A stretch of 64,000 nt of DNA from Microcaldota archaeon. Lineage in GTDB: Archaea; Micrarchaeota; Micrarchaeia; Micrarchaeales; CABMGC01. The position numbers were made by a program, and so were the translations under genes. Positions 36,510 through 45,317 of the stretch are shown here, in pieces. Each line of letters starts with the position of its first letter. Within the stretch, counting starts at the first letter, position 1. Location of the stretch: NCBI GenBank assembly GCA_021850625.1, contig JAJZLJ010000002.1, forward strand, positions 1-64,000. The letters run 5' to 3'. The notes beneath the pieces were generated by a model. That model had not been told where the DNA came from, did not search any database, and saw only the letters and a list, made by a program, of their open reading frames with translations.

Positions 36510-36959
36510 ATGTATGATTGTGAGATCTGTGGCAAAAAAACCAAGTCGTTGTATATAATAGATGTTGAGGGTGCTGAGCTTACAACATGTATGAATTGTG
36601 CCGAAGGAAAAAATATAGTAGAAATTATTGAGGAAGAAAGCCCAAAAATAGGAGTTAGAACAACTCAAAAAACCGAAGAAAGTTCCATAGAGGTAATTGA
36701 TAATTATGGGGAAGTTATACGCTCTGCGAGAGAAAAACTAGGAGTGCCGATGAAGGTTCTTGCTGAAATGATAAATGAAAAGGAAAGCATGCTTAATAGA
36801 ATAGAACATGGAAAGTTGCTACCTAATGATAAAGTTGTGCAAAAACTTGAGAAAAATCTAGGTATAAAATTAACTACAAGCATTGAAAAAGGATCACATC
36901 TTCAAAACAAAGGCAATGATGCACCAGTAACATTGGGCGATGCTGCTGTTAAAAAATAG
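36510..36959 (+). CDS. aMBF1-like transcription factor (zinc ribbon plus HTH)
   Basis: 149 residues. The N-terminal ribbon has CEICGKKT near 4-11 and CMNCAEG near 28-34. The HTH of the Cro/C1 type follows at about 70-120 (IRSAREKLGVPMKVLAEMINEKESMLNRIEHGK). This is the archaeal MBF1 layout. I start at ATG 36510, the first ATG after the start point predicted from TTTATAA at 36474-36480; 36495 is an alternative. It lies 18 nt before fen1 and is probably cotranscribed. Confidence 0.85.
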   Translation: MYDCEICGKKTKSLYIIDVEGAELTTCMNCAEGKNIVEIIEEESPKIGVRTTQKTEESSIEVIDNYGEVIRSAREKLGVPMKVLAEMINEKESMLNRIEHGKLLPNDKVVQKLEKNLGIKLTTSIEKGSHLQNKGNDAPVTLGDAAVKK

Positions 36960-36977
36960 GCATACAACAGTGATTAT

Positions 36978-38036
36978 GTGGCAGTAGACATTGCAAAGCT
37001 TGTTGCCGAAATAAAAAGAGGCATTAGCTTTGAAGAACTGTCAGGAAAAACTATTGTCATAGACGCATATAACACAATATACCAATTCTTATCTATAATA
37101 AGGCAGCCTGACGGAACTCCACTTACTGATTCTAAAAATAGGGTGACCAGCCATCTTTCAGGACTTCTTTATAGAACCATAAATTTAATAGAAAATGATA
37201 TACGGCCAGTTTATATCTTCGATGGTATTCCATCTGTCTTAAAACAGAGAACCATAGATGCTCGCATTAAAAAAAGAAATGATGCACTAGTCGCGTGGAA
37301 TAAAGCAAAAGAAGAAGGCATGCTTGAAAGTGCAAGATCACATGCAATGGCCAGTACAAGAATAACACGAGAAATTGTCGATGGAGCAAAGGCTCTTCTT
37401 GAATATATGGGAATACCATACATACAAGCGCCTGGAGAAGGTGAGGCGCAAGGAGCTGTAATGACCAAAAATAATTTAGCTTATGCTTCAGCATCGCAGG
37501 ATTATGATTCATTTCTTTTTGGAGCTAGTGGAATAGTAAGAAATCTTACTATAACAGGAAGAAGAAAACTTCCAATGAAAAATGTTTATATAAATATAGA
37601 ACCTGAATTTGCCACTACCGAGGAACTTTTAAATAAATTTCAAATAACACAAAGGCAACTTATAATGATAGGTGCTCTTATAGGTACAGACTTTAATACT
37701 GGAATAACGAAAGTCGGTCCTAAAACTGCACTTAAATTAGTAAAAGAGTATGATACTATAGAAAAACTCGAGAGGGGTATAAAAGAAAAGTATAACGAGG
37801 AATTTGATGTTCCATTGATTGAGGTAGTAGAACTTTTTGAAAAGCCAGATGTTAAAACATTTACACAGAAAGAATTTGATGATTTAATAAAGAAATTTAA
37901 GCCGGACAAAGAAAAAATTATAAAATTTATGTGTGATGAACATGAGTTTTCTGCCGAGAGAATTGAAAATTCAATCAAAAAACTTTTAGATAGCAGAAAT
38001 ATGGGCAACCAAAAAGGTATAAATAATTGGATGTAG
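36978..38036 (+). CDS. fen1: Flap endonuclease 1
   Basis: 352 residues. XPG-N domain: TIVIDAYNTIYQFLS near 25-39 and PVYIFDGIPS near 75-84. XPG-I domain: GIPYIQAPGEGEAQGA near 145-160 and SQDYDSFLFG near 172-181. H2TH DNA-binding part: GTDFNTGITKVGPKTALKL near 234-252. The metal-binding Asp/Glu set is intact. Fen1 removes 5' flaps during Okazaki maturation. The C-terminal PIP box is not obvious. GTG start has GTG five bases upstream. Confidence 0.96.
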   Translation: MAVDIAKLVAEIKRGISFEELSGKTIVIDAYNTIYQFLSIIRQPDGTPLTDSKNRVTSHLSGLLYRTINLIENDIRPVYIFDGIPSVLKQRTIDARIKKRNDALVAWNKAKEEGMLESARSHAMASTRITREIVDGAKALLEYMGIPYIQAPGEGEAQGAVMTKNNLAYASASQDYDSFLFGASGIVRNLTITGRRKLPMKNVYINIEPEFATTEELLNKFQITQRQLIMIGALIGTDFNTGITKVGPKTALKLVKEYDTIEKLERGIKEKYNEEFDVPLIEVVELFEKPDVKTFTQKEFDDLIKKFKPDKEKIIKFMCDEHEFSAERIENSIKKLLDSRNMGNQKGINNWM

Positions 38037-38052
38037 AAAAGATAATGATTTT

Positions 38053-38172
38053 ATGCAAAAGACTGTAAGTAAAAAAACAAGAAGGGTAGGAAAAAAATAC
38101 AGAAAAATGAACTCAATAAACAAGTTAAAAAAACGAAGCAGAAAGCTTATGAAGAGAACAAGGGCAAGGTAA
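38053..38172 (+). CDS. Small highly basic protein (39 residues)
   Basis: ATG at 38053 opens 39 codons ending TAA; about half the residues are Lys or Arg (for example KKTRRVGKKYRK, LKKRSRKLMKRTRAR). It lies 16 nt after fen1, with TGATTTT just before the ATG, a weak version of the local Shine-Dalgarno. Composition resembles small ribosomal proteins such as L41e or a nucleic-acid-binding peptide, but I cannot match a family. Its last 26 bases overlap the end of the convergent gene. Confidence 0.5.
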   Translation: MQKTVSKKTRRVGKKYRKMNSINKLKKRSRKLMKRTRAR

Positions 38173-38731
38173 GATCCCGATAAAGTTTGTCATTGAATTC
38201 ATAAGCAGTTATATCGCTGTTGTTTTTATCTATTAAATATTTAAACATAAGTTCTTTATTTTTAAATTTTTTAACTTCTTTTGAATGTTCAAATAATAGT
38301 ACATTGTTATTGATGTCCTCCGAGTAAACAACAACTTTGCTATTATCCTCAATGGATAGCACTAAAACCTTTGTTGCAACGCCTCCAAGAGAAATTAAGA
38401 TACTGCAGAGTAAAGAGTAGTAATCGAGCATGTCTCCTATTCCATTTAGAAGTGTTTCAGATGGAGTTTGCCAAAATTGTATGGGAAGTTGGAGTATAGA
38501 GATTTTAGCTTCAAGCTTTTCTAAGACTTTTATTGAAGCTTCATAGAAATTGCTTTTGAAGTCATAAGGCTCAACTTCATTTTTTATAGAAATAACAAAT
38601 GCAAAAACTTCATCTGAATCTGGAGTTATTAATTTTGGTGTATCTGGAAGATAAAGATTTTCGCTCTGTTCTATATAGGTTTTATATCTCAGTATTATCG
38701 ATAGATAAAGAGAGTTATATCGCCTAAGCAA
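38147..38731 (-). CDS. Transglutaminase-like protein with degenerate active site
   Basis: 194 residues. FWQTPSETLLNGIGDMLDYYSLLCSIL followed by LGG near 83-113 matches the FW..P.ETL..G.GDCEDY..L pattern of archaeal transglutaminase-like cysteine proteases, but the catalytic Cys after GD is Met. It is therefore likely a pseudoenzyme or a binding domain. No TM helix is clear. TTG 38731 is an uncertain start; the frame stays open upstream into the end of the Lrp gene 17 nt away. The pair probably forms an operon. Confidence 0.55.
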   Translation of the reverse strand: MLRRYNSLYLSIILRYKTYIEQSENLYLPDTPKLITPDSDEVFAFVISIKNEVEPYDFKSNFYEASIKVLEKLEAKISILQLPIQFWQTPSETLLNGIGDMLDYYSLLCSILISLGGVATKVLVLSIEDNSKVVVYSEDINNNVLLFEHSKEVKKFKNKELMFKYLIDKNNSDITAYEFNDKLYRDLTLPLFSS

Positions 38732-38748
38732 CTCGTTTTCAGAGATAG

Positions 38749-39180
38749 CTACCCTAAAACCACCATAGTCTTCGTATTGACTATGCCTGCTTTTGAATGA
38801 ATGTAGTCTAGAAGTATCTCCTTGAAATGCGTAGTATCCTTTGCTATTACACGTATGATTATATCCGCATCGCTCGTTGTTATAAAGCCTTCTCTTACAT
38901 ATATCACAGAAAGAAGCTCTTTTAGAAGTGTATCCTGCGTTCGATTAAGACTTTTAAGAAGATTTATGTCAACATTTATTAAAACAAACGCAGAAAGAGA
39001 AAAACCAGCTTTCTTCCAGTCAATCTCTCCTTTATAGTATTTAATAATCTTTTCCTTTTCAAGTTTTTTAATGCGAAAGTGCACAGAAGATACTGGAGAA
39101 TTAAGCTTTTTTGCAAGGGAGGTATACTTCACTATACCCGAATCTATATTAGTTATGAGCTCTTCATCAAACTCATCCAT
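38749..39180 (-). CDS. Lrp/AsnC-family transcription regulator
   Basis: 143 residues. N-terminal winged helix (ITNIDSGIVKYTSLAKKL, SSVHFRIKKLEKEKIIKYYKGEID) and C-terminal RAM domain (SAFVLINVDIN, VIYVREGFITTSDADIIIRVIAKD). These proteins bind small ligands, often amino acids, and form octamers on DNA. It has no DNA-binding truncation. A stand-alone RAM-domain gene lies divergently at 39.6 kb. Confidence 0.88.
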   Translation of the reverse strand: MDEFDEELITNIDSGIVKYTSLAKKLNSPVSSVHFRIKKLEKEKIIKYYKGEIDWKKAGFSLSAFVLINVDINLLKSLNRTQDTLLKELLSVIYVREGFITTSDADIIIRVIAKDTTHFKEILLDYIHSKAGIVNTKTMVVLG

Positions 39181-39435
39181 GATTAAAGTTAAGATACTTA
39201 AAAATATAAGGTTTGTGTTACAATACGCTTTTACTTACAAGATCTTTTTATAGATAAATAGTACAAAGTTCCAGTTCATATTGTTAATATTTAATGTAAT
39301 AGTATAAGTAGGGTTTATTTTAATAGTAAAGTTAAATAAGTTATAGCGTGAATTGATGATTTATTGGAAATTTTACAATGAAGTATATTAAACATTGCAT
39401 AAAAATGATAAAAAATACAATAATATAGAATAAAA

Positions 39436-39545
39436 GTATTTAAAGGAGCTTAATCATTAGTATATGCAGTTATTTCTATATCTAAAAAGATAGAGAAATG
39501 ATTTAGGGGGTTGGGTTGCCCAAAAGATTAACTCTTTTGGGCTTA
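39436..39545 (+). ncRNA. Candidate small RNA with two hairpins
   Basis: TATTTAAAG at 39436-39444 would set a start near 39465. Two hairpins follow: ATTTCTATATCT with AGATAGAGAAAT (one mismatch) at about 39470-39500, and a perfect 10-bp stem GCCCAAAAGA/TCTTTTGGGC with loop TTAAC at 39518-39542. A G-rich single strand (GGGGGTTGGGTT) lies between. The next gene has its own TATA box at 39560-39570, so this is not simply its leader. The rest of the 408-nt gap (39181-39435) is featureless AT-rich DNA. Confidence 0.4.
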
Positions 39546-39588
39546 ATATTTAAGCATTGTTTTTAAATAGCTATGCTTAGGTGGGGAT

Positions 39589-39873
39589 ATGAATAAACAA
39601 GATACGAGATTGACTAGAATGAGGAATAGATGCAATGGTTACTCTTTATTTTTTATAAGGCCAACATCTTCCTCAAATGTGCATGATTCTGCTAAAGAAC
39701 TCATGCAGATAGAAACTGTACAGGAGGTCATGATAACCAGTGGAAGATATGGTTTTGTAGTGAAATGTCCTTCTGAGAACAAAAGCGAACAGAAAGTAAG
39801 TAGTTATATCAAAAAAAGATATGGAAACGTAAATGTCTCGAAGCTTGAATGCCATTATCAATATTTAAGATAA
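39589..39873 (+). CDS. Stand-alone Lrp-type RAM (ligand-sensing) domain protein
   Basis: 94 residues. SLFFIRPTSSSNVHDSAKELM and ETVQEVMITSGRYGFVVKCP near 38-57 follow the beta-alpha-beta pattern of the Lrp RAM domain. The DNA-binding half is absent. Such proteins can form mixed oligomers with Lrp regulators. The TATA box at 39560-39570 implies transcription from the ATG itself. Confidence 0.55.
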   Translation: MNKQDTRLTRMRNRCNGYSLFFIRPTSSSNVHDSAKELMQIETVQEVMITSGRYGFVVKCPSENKSEQKVSSYIKKRYGNVNVSKLECHYQYLR

Positions 39874-39895
39874 TGATTTTCTACTAGATATATAC

Positions 39896-39916
39896 AGAGT
39901 AAGTCTAATTTACTCT
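39896..39916 (+). terminator. Hairpin after the RAM-domain gene
   Basis: AGAGTAA (39896-39902) pairs with TTACTCT (39910-39916) around a 7-nt loop, 22 nt after the stop codon. It may act as a terminator or 3' stabiliser for either converging transcript. Confidence 0.35.
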
Positions 39917-40027
39917 CAGTTTTCGCATATTTTTGTTAGATAATATGATAGGAAAAATATTTTATAATATATCAAATGGATAATTAATTTTTAGAAAAAA
40001 TGTTTTTACATTTTCTTTGTTATGTTG

Positions 40028-41314
40028 CTATGAAAAAGTAATTGTTACTAGACCATTCTCTGCTTCTGGAGCGCCTGCACCTGCAGTGTTAGTAATATCA
40101 CTAACAGAAAGAGCATTTGCCCAACTTGAACCTCCACCACCGCCACCGGTATTAAAAGAACTGCTTGCGCCGCCGCCATAATAACCACATCCGCCTCCGC
40201 CGTTACCACTACCTCCATAACCACCCAGATAATTTGAACCTCCATCACTACCACCAGTGGTCTGAGTACCGCCAGCACCATATGGAGACCCCATACCATT
40301 ATTTCCAATTAGCCCACCGCCATTACCACCATTATTACCAGTATTATAACTACCTCCACCTCCTCCAGCAGCAACGATTATAACGCCAGGATTTGATAAT
40401 TCATTAGTTATGCTGATTGCTGAACAACCGCCACCGCCACCGCCGCCTGGAGTTCCACTTCCACCGCCATTTATGCCGCCTCCGCCTCCGCCACCACTTC
40501 CAAACCAGGCAATTCCACCTCCACCAACAAAGACATATAACTCTGTTCCAAAAGATACAGGATATGTTCCAGAAATATAACCCCCATAACCACCGCTGGA
40601 ATAAAAAGAATATCCTCCTCCTCCACCAGAAAGTTGCACATTAGCCAAATTACAACCTAAAGGGACAAACATATTATACGGTCCCCCAGGTGTACTAAAT
40701 GTAGTTGATGTGTCAGAGCAAGCAACAAGACCGCTTGATAAAGTTGCCTTTGTTGAAAGAGATGCAATTTGACTCACTTGATTAGGTATGCCATTTTTCG
40801 TGTACTGTATCCATAAGGTTCCAGAGAATAGAGTTCCTAAACTACTTGATTTTAATTTGCAAGTAAACAATAATGTCGAAGTACTGCCAGATATTGCATT
40901 TATTGGTAAATTATACTCGGTAGAAAAACTTGATGGTGCAGCAGTAGTATTTGAACATGCTACGCCAGTTATTGTAATCTCAGTACCTGATTCCTGACCA
41001 AAAGTTACTAATACATTACCCGTTGTATTCAATTGAGGATTAGAACACAAGAAACTGGATTGTGCAACACATCCAGAAGAAGATCCCGAAATATTAAATA
41101 TCCCAAGTTCAAAAAAAGTAACAAGAATTACTGCAATAAGAAGAATAGCCCAACCATAAGTCATTAAATATTCCATTGCACTTTGAGCATAAATAGATTT
41201 TGATAAAACTCTGTCAAGTTTATTATCAGAATTTTTTCTGCTTAGACAAAATCTTTTTAAAAAATGATTTATCGATAAACCATTTTTATCATTACTTGAA
41301 GTTATATTGTCCAT
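40028..41314 (-). CDS. Pilin-like protein fused to a glycine-rich (ALK/LTK-type) domain
   Basis: 428 residues. After a 46-residue basic leader comes YAQSAMEYLMTYGWAILLIAV, a class III signal and assembly helix nearly identical to that at 34.7 kb. Residues about 70-195 are a pilin head with Cys pairs. From about 225 to the end is a poly-Gly domain with blocks such as GGGGGGGINGGG, IIVAAGGGGG and GGGGGGSSWANAL, then NGLVTITF. That pattern resembles the glycine-rich domain of ALK/LTK receptors and bacterial PF12810 proteins, where Gly blocks pack as polyglycine-II helices. It should be a surface adhesin or a filament tip. It is a lone gene. Confidence 0.8.
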   Translation of the reverse strand: MDNITSSNDKNGLSINHFLKRFCLSRKNSDNKLDRVLSKSIYAQSAMEYLMTYGWAILLIAVILVTFFELGIFNISGSSSGCVAQSSFLCSNPQLNTTGNVLVTFGQESGTEITITGVACSNTTAAPSSFSTEYNLPINAISGSTSTLLFTCKLKSSSLGTLFSGTLWIQYTKNGIPNQVSQIASLSTKATLSSGLVACSDTSTTFSTPGGPYNMFVPLGCNLANVQLSGGGGGYSFYSSGGYGGYISGTYPVSFGTELYVFVGGGGIAWFGSGGGGGGGINGGGSGTPGGGGGGGCSAISITNELSNPGVIIVAAGGGGGSYNTGNNGGNGGGLIGNNGMGSPYGAGGTQTTGGSDGGSNYLGGYGGSGNGGGGCGYYGGGASSSFNTGGGGGGSSWANALSVSDITNTAGAGAPEAENGLVTITFS

Positions 41315-41413
41315 TTAATATTTTCCCATCGCAAATAATATGTTTTTTATATAGATAACTACAATACTTGTAAATATTAATAGATATAAAGATATAAAGA
41401 TATAAATATTTGA

Positions 41414-42061
41414 TTATTTTAATTTTGAGATAAGTTGCGAGTAATTGTTTATTCTTTTCGAATATCTGTTTAATTTTCTTTTTTTACTGTTTATTACTTT
41501 TTGCATCAAGGTTATCTCTCCTTTTCGCATAAATTTAAAGATTCCTTTATTTTTTTTATGCAGCTCTGTTGCTATCTGATTCAAAACACGTTCCTCTTTG
41601 CTAGATTTACTAGTGTAGGTCGTGAGATTTTTCTCTATGCCGCTTACTAGTTTTTCATGATATTTTTTAATTGATTTGAGATCTCGCGCTTTAGAGGTAA
41701 GTCCAATAAGAATTATATCGGTTATGTCTGTTGTAAATATGTGCTGATAACCAACAGCAAGCTTTTCTATGAAAGCGAGATAACTTCTTAACTCAGGTAT
41801 AGACATATGCTTAGAATTGCCTATTATGTTCTGCATGCATATGGCTTCGTAATCCAAATTTTTTAATAACACCTCCATCCTAGCTGCATGCTCATCGAGA
41901 AGTTGGATTGTTGCCGAACCATGTGGCTCGGTCTTCTCATCCAAAAGCTTGCCGCGCCAGCTATCTTTAACTACTTTTCTTAATATGTCAGTTTCGAATG
42001 ATGAATTAAAAACTTGGGGGGATTTATTTTCATTATTATGCGATTGTGTCGTATTTACCAT
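41414..42061 (-). CDS. Helical protein of unknown function, upstream partner not recognised
   Basis: 215 residues, mostly helical with a basic C-terminus (KKRKLNRYSKRINNYSQLISKL). I recognise no family. It begins with ATG five bases after GGTG and lies 15 nt after the GluRS gene, so the two are cotranscribed. No TM segment or metal motif is evident. A role in tRNA or ribosome biology is a guess from the neighbour only. Confidence 0.7.
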   Translation of the reverse strand: MVNTTQSHNNENKSPQVFNSSFETDILRKVVKDSWRGKLLDEKTEPHGSATIQLLDEHAARMEVLLKNLDYEAICMQNIIGNSKHMSIPELRSYLAFIEKLAVGYQHIFTTDITDIILIGLTSKARDLKSIKKYHEKLVSGIEKNLTTYTSKSSKEERVLNQIATELHKKNKGIFKFMRKGEITLMQKVINSKKRKLNRYSKRINNYSQLISKLK

Positions 42062-42076
42062 TTATTCACCTTGGAT

Positions 42077-43798
42077 TTATAACGATATAAAGCTAGGGGT
42101 TTTATCTTTTTTATCTAGCTTGAAGAAGCCTACGCGTTCAAACTGGACTATCTCGCCAACTTCCAGAGTTTCAGCATAACTTTCTACGTATCCTTCCTTT
42201 ATATTCAAACTGTTTTTATTGAATGAATCGTTATTAAGCAAATTACCGACTTCGTATATATTGCAGGTTATAAAATTTCCTTCATTTACCCATTGGACTC
42301 TTGGAGCAGTAGAGATTTTTTCTATGTATCTCGCTGTTATCTCTCCATTGTTTATATTTTCTATTTTTACATCAAACAAATCCTTAAGTCTCAAATAGCC
42401 GCCCGCGATTAAGTTATTTGCATCATATGTATTTATAAAGAATGTGTTGCTTAGCATGTAATTTCTGTATCCTAAATCTGCACTTGGATGCAACTTTAAC
42501 TTTGCTTTTGAGCTATCTTCTGTCATACCATTTACCGTAAGTTTCAATGGTTTTTCTATAAAAAATAATCGCTTTGAATGATTGTCGAGTATTTTTTTGT
42601 TTTCTGTTAAAAGTTGATTTATATCTATAGAACTTTCTGTTTTGCTCATTCCAAAACGCATTGAGAATTCCTGTATGGCTTTTGGAGTTACACCACGTCT
42701 TCTTAAACCAGCTATTGTCACAAGTCTTGGATCATCGTAGCCCCAAAGAAGCCCTTGTTTAATTAGCTCGTTTATCTTTCTTTTTGAAGTAAGGTTATTA
42801 GTTATCTCCAATCTTGATATGCTATGTATTCTTGGTTTTCTCAGTGATAAAGAATTAAGAATATAGAAGTAAAGCTCGTCCATCAATTCAAACTCTTTAC
42901 TGCGTATAACATCAGTTACGCCCTTAATAGAATCAATTATAGGAGTATTGAATACGTAAGTAGGCCACACAGTATATCTCGTACCCTGACGATAATGTGG
43001 TGTAGTTTTTATCCTAAATAGAGTAGGATCACGCATAGCGGTATTTAGGGCAGTTAGATCATTATTAAGTCTAACTATAACTCCTTCATCGCTTTGAGTG
43101 CTAATCATGCTACGCCACAGATCCATATTTTCATATATCTCTTGTTTTTTATGTTTGCATGCTATACCACTTACCCTGCTTTTTTTAACATCGTCTGGAG
43201 AACAAGAACATACATAGGCATTTCCTTGAGCGATTAATTTCTCGGATAATTCATAAATTAAATTTATATTATCACTAGCATAATATTCTTCATCGTATGA
43301 AACACCAAGCCACTCCATATCCAGTTTCATAGCATCTACAAATTCCTGACGCTCAGTATCAGGATTTGTATCGTCAAAATATAATGCCAATTTTCCATCA
43401 TAAATCTCGGCGAATTTCTTTTCAGTAAAAAGGACCTTTGCATGACCTAACTGCATTGGCCCGTTTGGTTCTGGTGGAAATCTTGTCATGAAATTTCCTA
43501 CTACAGCACCTTCAAGAAAAAAATGTGGCTTTGCTGTTTTTTCAAGTCGTTCCATCTCCTCAGATTTGAAGTCTTCGGAAAAACGTGATGCCTGTTTAGC
43601 TATCTCGTCTTTAGAAAGAAGATTAACATCTACAACAACTTTTTCTATATATACTGAAAGGGATTTTATGTCAGTTCTAAGTTCAGGAAATTTCGAGAGT
43701 ATTTTATTTAGAGCAGTTTCCTTCCTTGCAGTACCATAGTCTAGTGCATTCTTAAGAACTATCTTTTTTATCTCCTCTTTTTGCTTTTCATTTAGCAT
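42077..43798 (-). CDS. gltX: Glutamyl-tRNA synthetase, archaeal type
   Basis: 573 residues. Helical N-terminal region (about 1-95) precedes the class I core: MTRFPPEPNGPMQLGHAKVL near 104-123, DDTNPDTERQEFV near 141-153, and the KMSKS equivalent NLTSKRKI near 337-344. The C-terminal anticodon domain is the beta-barrel form of archaeal/eukaryotic enzymes. The HIGH motif reads QLGH, the first His replaced. With GatCAB present it may make Glu-tRNA-Gln. GGTG lies five bases before the ATG, inside the previous gene's end. Confidence 0.94.
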   Translation of the reverse strand: MLNEKQKEEIKKIVLKNALDYGTARKETALNKILSKFPELRTDIKSLSVYIEKVVVDVNLLSKDEIAKQASRFSEDFKSEEMERLEKTAKPHFFLEGAVVGNFMTRFPPEPNGPMQLGHAKVLFTEKKFAEIYDGKLALYFDDTNPDTERQEFVDAMKLDMEWLGVSYDEEYYASDNINLIYELSEKLIAQGNAYVCSCSPDDVKKSRVSGIACKHKKQEIYENMDLWRSMISTQSDEGVIVRLNNDLTALNTAMRDPTLFRIKTTPHYRQGTRYTVWPTYVFNTPIIDSIKGVTDVIRSKEFELMDELYFYILNSLSLRKPRIHSISRLEITNNLTSKRKINELIKQGLLWGYDDPRLVTIAGLRRRGVTPKAIQEFSMRFGMSKTESSIDINQLLTENKKILDNHSKRLFFIEKPLKLTVNGMTEDSSKAKLKLHPSADLGYRNYMLSNTFFINTYDANNLIAGGYLRLKDLFDVKIENINNGEITARYIEKISTAPRVQWVNEGNFITCNIYEVGNLLNNDSFNKNSLNIKEGYVESYAETLEVGEIVQFERVGFFKLDKKDKTPSFISL

Positions 43799-44449
43799 TT
43801 ATGCACCGCTTTGTGTAATATAAGCTTGATATACCGTTCCATTCTGATAAACTAAAGCCTTTATAAGTATTGGAACTAGCAGTGAATTTGATGGTATTGT
43901 TACATTAAGATAAATACTCCTTACAGAGCTTGGAAGTACTATTGGAACATTCTGCTGCTTTTGACCTGTACCTCCCGATACGGTAAAGTTTACATACGAA
44001 GGAACACTTAACTGCGCAGTTGCATTAAAAATCAAACATGATTTCTCCTTACTTACCAAATTATTTGAAAAGAAGTTATATAATGAAATTGGAGAGAAGC
44101 TTCCAAGATCTATATTAAACTGACGTTGTGTTTGATAAAATGTTGAGACTGAGTTATTACCCTCTAACAAAGTCAATATGTTAGTAACATTAGAGGCAGT
44201 TGAGTTGTATAAACTTTCATTTTTGCATATAACATTTATATTGGCAGTTCCGGTATAATTTTCGATTAATGCATTAGAGGTCGTAGTTAGATATATTTTT
44301 TGTGCAGTTGAATTAGAAGAGGTCTGGTTGGAGGTCTGTGTAGACGAAGTAGGAGTCGTATTGAGATTTGCAAATACCGCATAGGAGGATATAAACAATA
44401 CACCTATAAAAATTGAGAAGATTACCTCGAGCTTTTTTTTGTTTTCCAT
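43799..44449 (-). CDS. Membrane-anchored secreted protein of unknown function
   Basis: 216 residues. Signal anchor near 6-27 (LEVIFSIFIGVLFISSYAVFA), then a Ser/Thr/Asn-rich stalk and a beta-rich domain with two Cys (VICKNES, SCLIF). Many N-x-S/T sites suggest glycosylation. ATG 44449 is chosen because GTG lies five bases upstream. It immediately precedes gltX with no gap, so they share a message. Function unknown. Confidence 0.7.
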   Translation of the reverse strand: MENKKKLEVIFSIFIGVLFISSYAVFANLNTTPTSSTQTSNQTSSNSTAQKIYLTTTSNALIENYTGTANINVICKNESLYNSTASNVTNILTLLEGNNSVSTFYQTQRQFNIDLGSFSPISLYNFFSNNLVSKEKSCLIFNATAQLSVPSYVNFTVSGGTGQKQQNVPIVLPSSVRSIYLNVTIPSNSLLVPILIKALVYQNGTVYQAYITQSGA

Positions 44450-44562
44450 ATAATCACACAAAACCTTTTAATAATAAACTATATAATATATAAGTTAAAT
44501 TAAAAGGCTTTCGAAACATATATGTTTTGTATTGTTTTTATATATTACGCTTAAGTGATTTT

Positions 44563-45249
44563 ATGGCTTTTAAGGATGGAGATTTTGTAAAGATAGAATA
44601 TAGCATATGGAGAGGCTCTGATAACATGCTTGTTATGACGACAGATAAGAAGCTTGCTGAAGAAAATGATATATATGACAAGGAGTTCAAATATGAACCG
44701 CGCTTGGTTATTTTAGGAAAAGATAATATGATAAAGGGCGTTGTTGATGTTTTGAAGAATATGAACGTAGGAGATAAAAAGAAAGTAGAGATAACACCTG
44801 AGAATGCCTTTGGAGAACGAATTCAAGAGTTAGTACGTATTCTTCCAGTATCGGACTTTAGAAAAAGGGATATGAATCCTATGCCAGGAATGCAAGTAGA
44901 GATAGATGGCGCTATTGCTACTGTTAAAAGCGTTAACTCAGGAAGAGTTATGATAGATGCTAATCATCCTCTAGCAGGAGAAAAAATAACCTGCGAGATA
45001 AAGGTGCTCGAAGGAATTAATAGTACAGAAGAAAGAACTAAAAGTGTAATGGAACAGTATGGGCTTAAACCGGATAAAGTAAAACTTGATGGAAAATCTG
45101 TTATAATAACTTTCGGAGCCGATACGAAAAAAGATGGAAGATATTTTATAGATAAATCTTCTGCTGTAGAGATGATGATTAGTAATATGGAAATTGACAA
45201 GGTAATTATTCAGGAAGAATATACAAAAGAAGGGAAAAAAGATAAATGA
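44563..45249 (+). CDS. FKBP-type peptidyl-prolyl isomerase with C-terminal extension
   Basis: 228 residues. The FKBP core begins FKDGDFVKIEYSIW; an IF-type (SlyD-like) chaperone insert carries AFGERIQELVRILP and NPMPGMQVEID near 85-125, followed by ANHPLAGEKITCEIKVL near 136-152. The last 75 residues form the extra domain of long archaeal FKBPs. It folds proteins by proline isomerisation. ATG 44563 has GTG five bases upstream. Confidence 0.9.
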   Translation: MAFKDGDFVKIEYSIWRGSDNMLVMTTDKKLAEENDIYDKEFKYEPRLVILGKDNMIKGVVDVLKNMNVGDKKKVEITPENAFGERIQELVRILPVSDFRKRDMNPMPGMQVEIDGAIATVKSVNSGRVMIDANHPLAGEKITCEIKVLEGINSTEERTKSVMEQYGLKPDKVKLDGKSVIITFGADTKKDGRYFIDKSSAVEMMISNMEIDKVIIQEEYTKEGKKDK

Positions 45250-45317
45250 TTTCAGGTAAATAAGTTATAAATTAAGTAAAAAATAAGTAAAAAAATTTAA
45301 ATTTATTTATAGGATAG

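Noticed and set aside
40165-40644. Open frames rich in His, Tyr and Arg antisense to the Gly-rich domain
   Set aside because: Products of the antisense of Gly codons (GGN to NCC/CAC-type), not independent genes.
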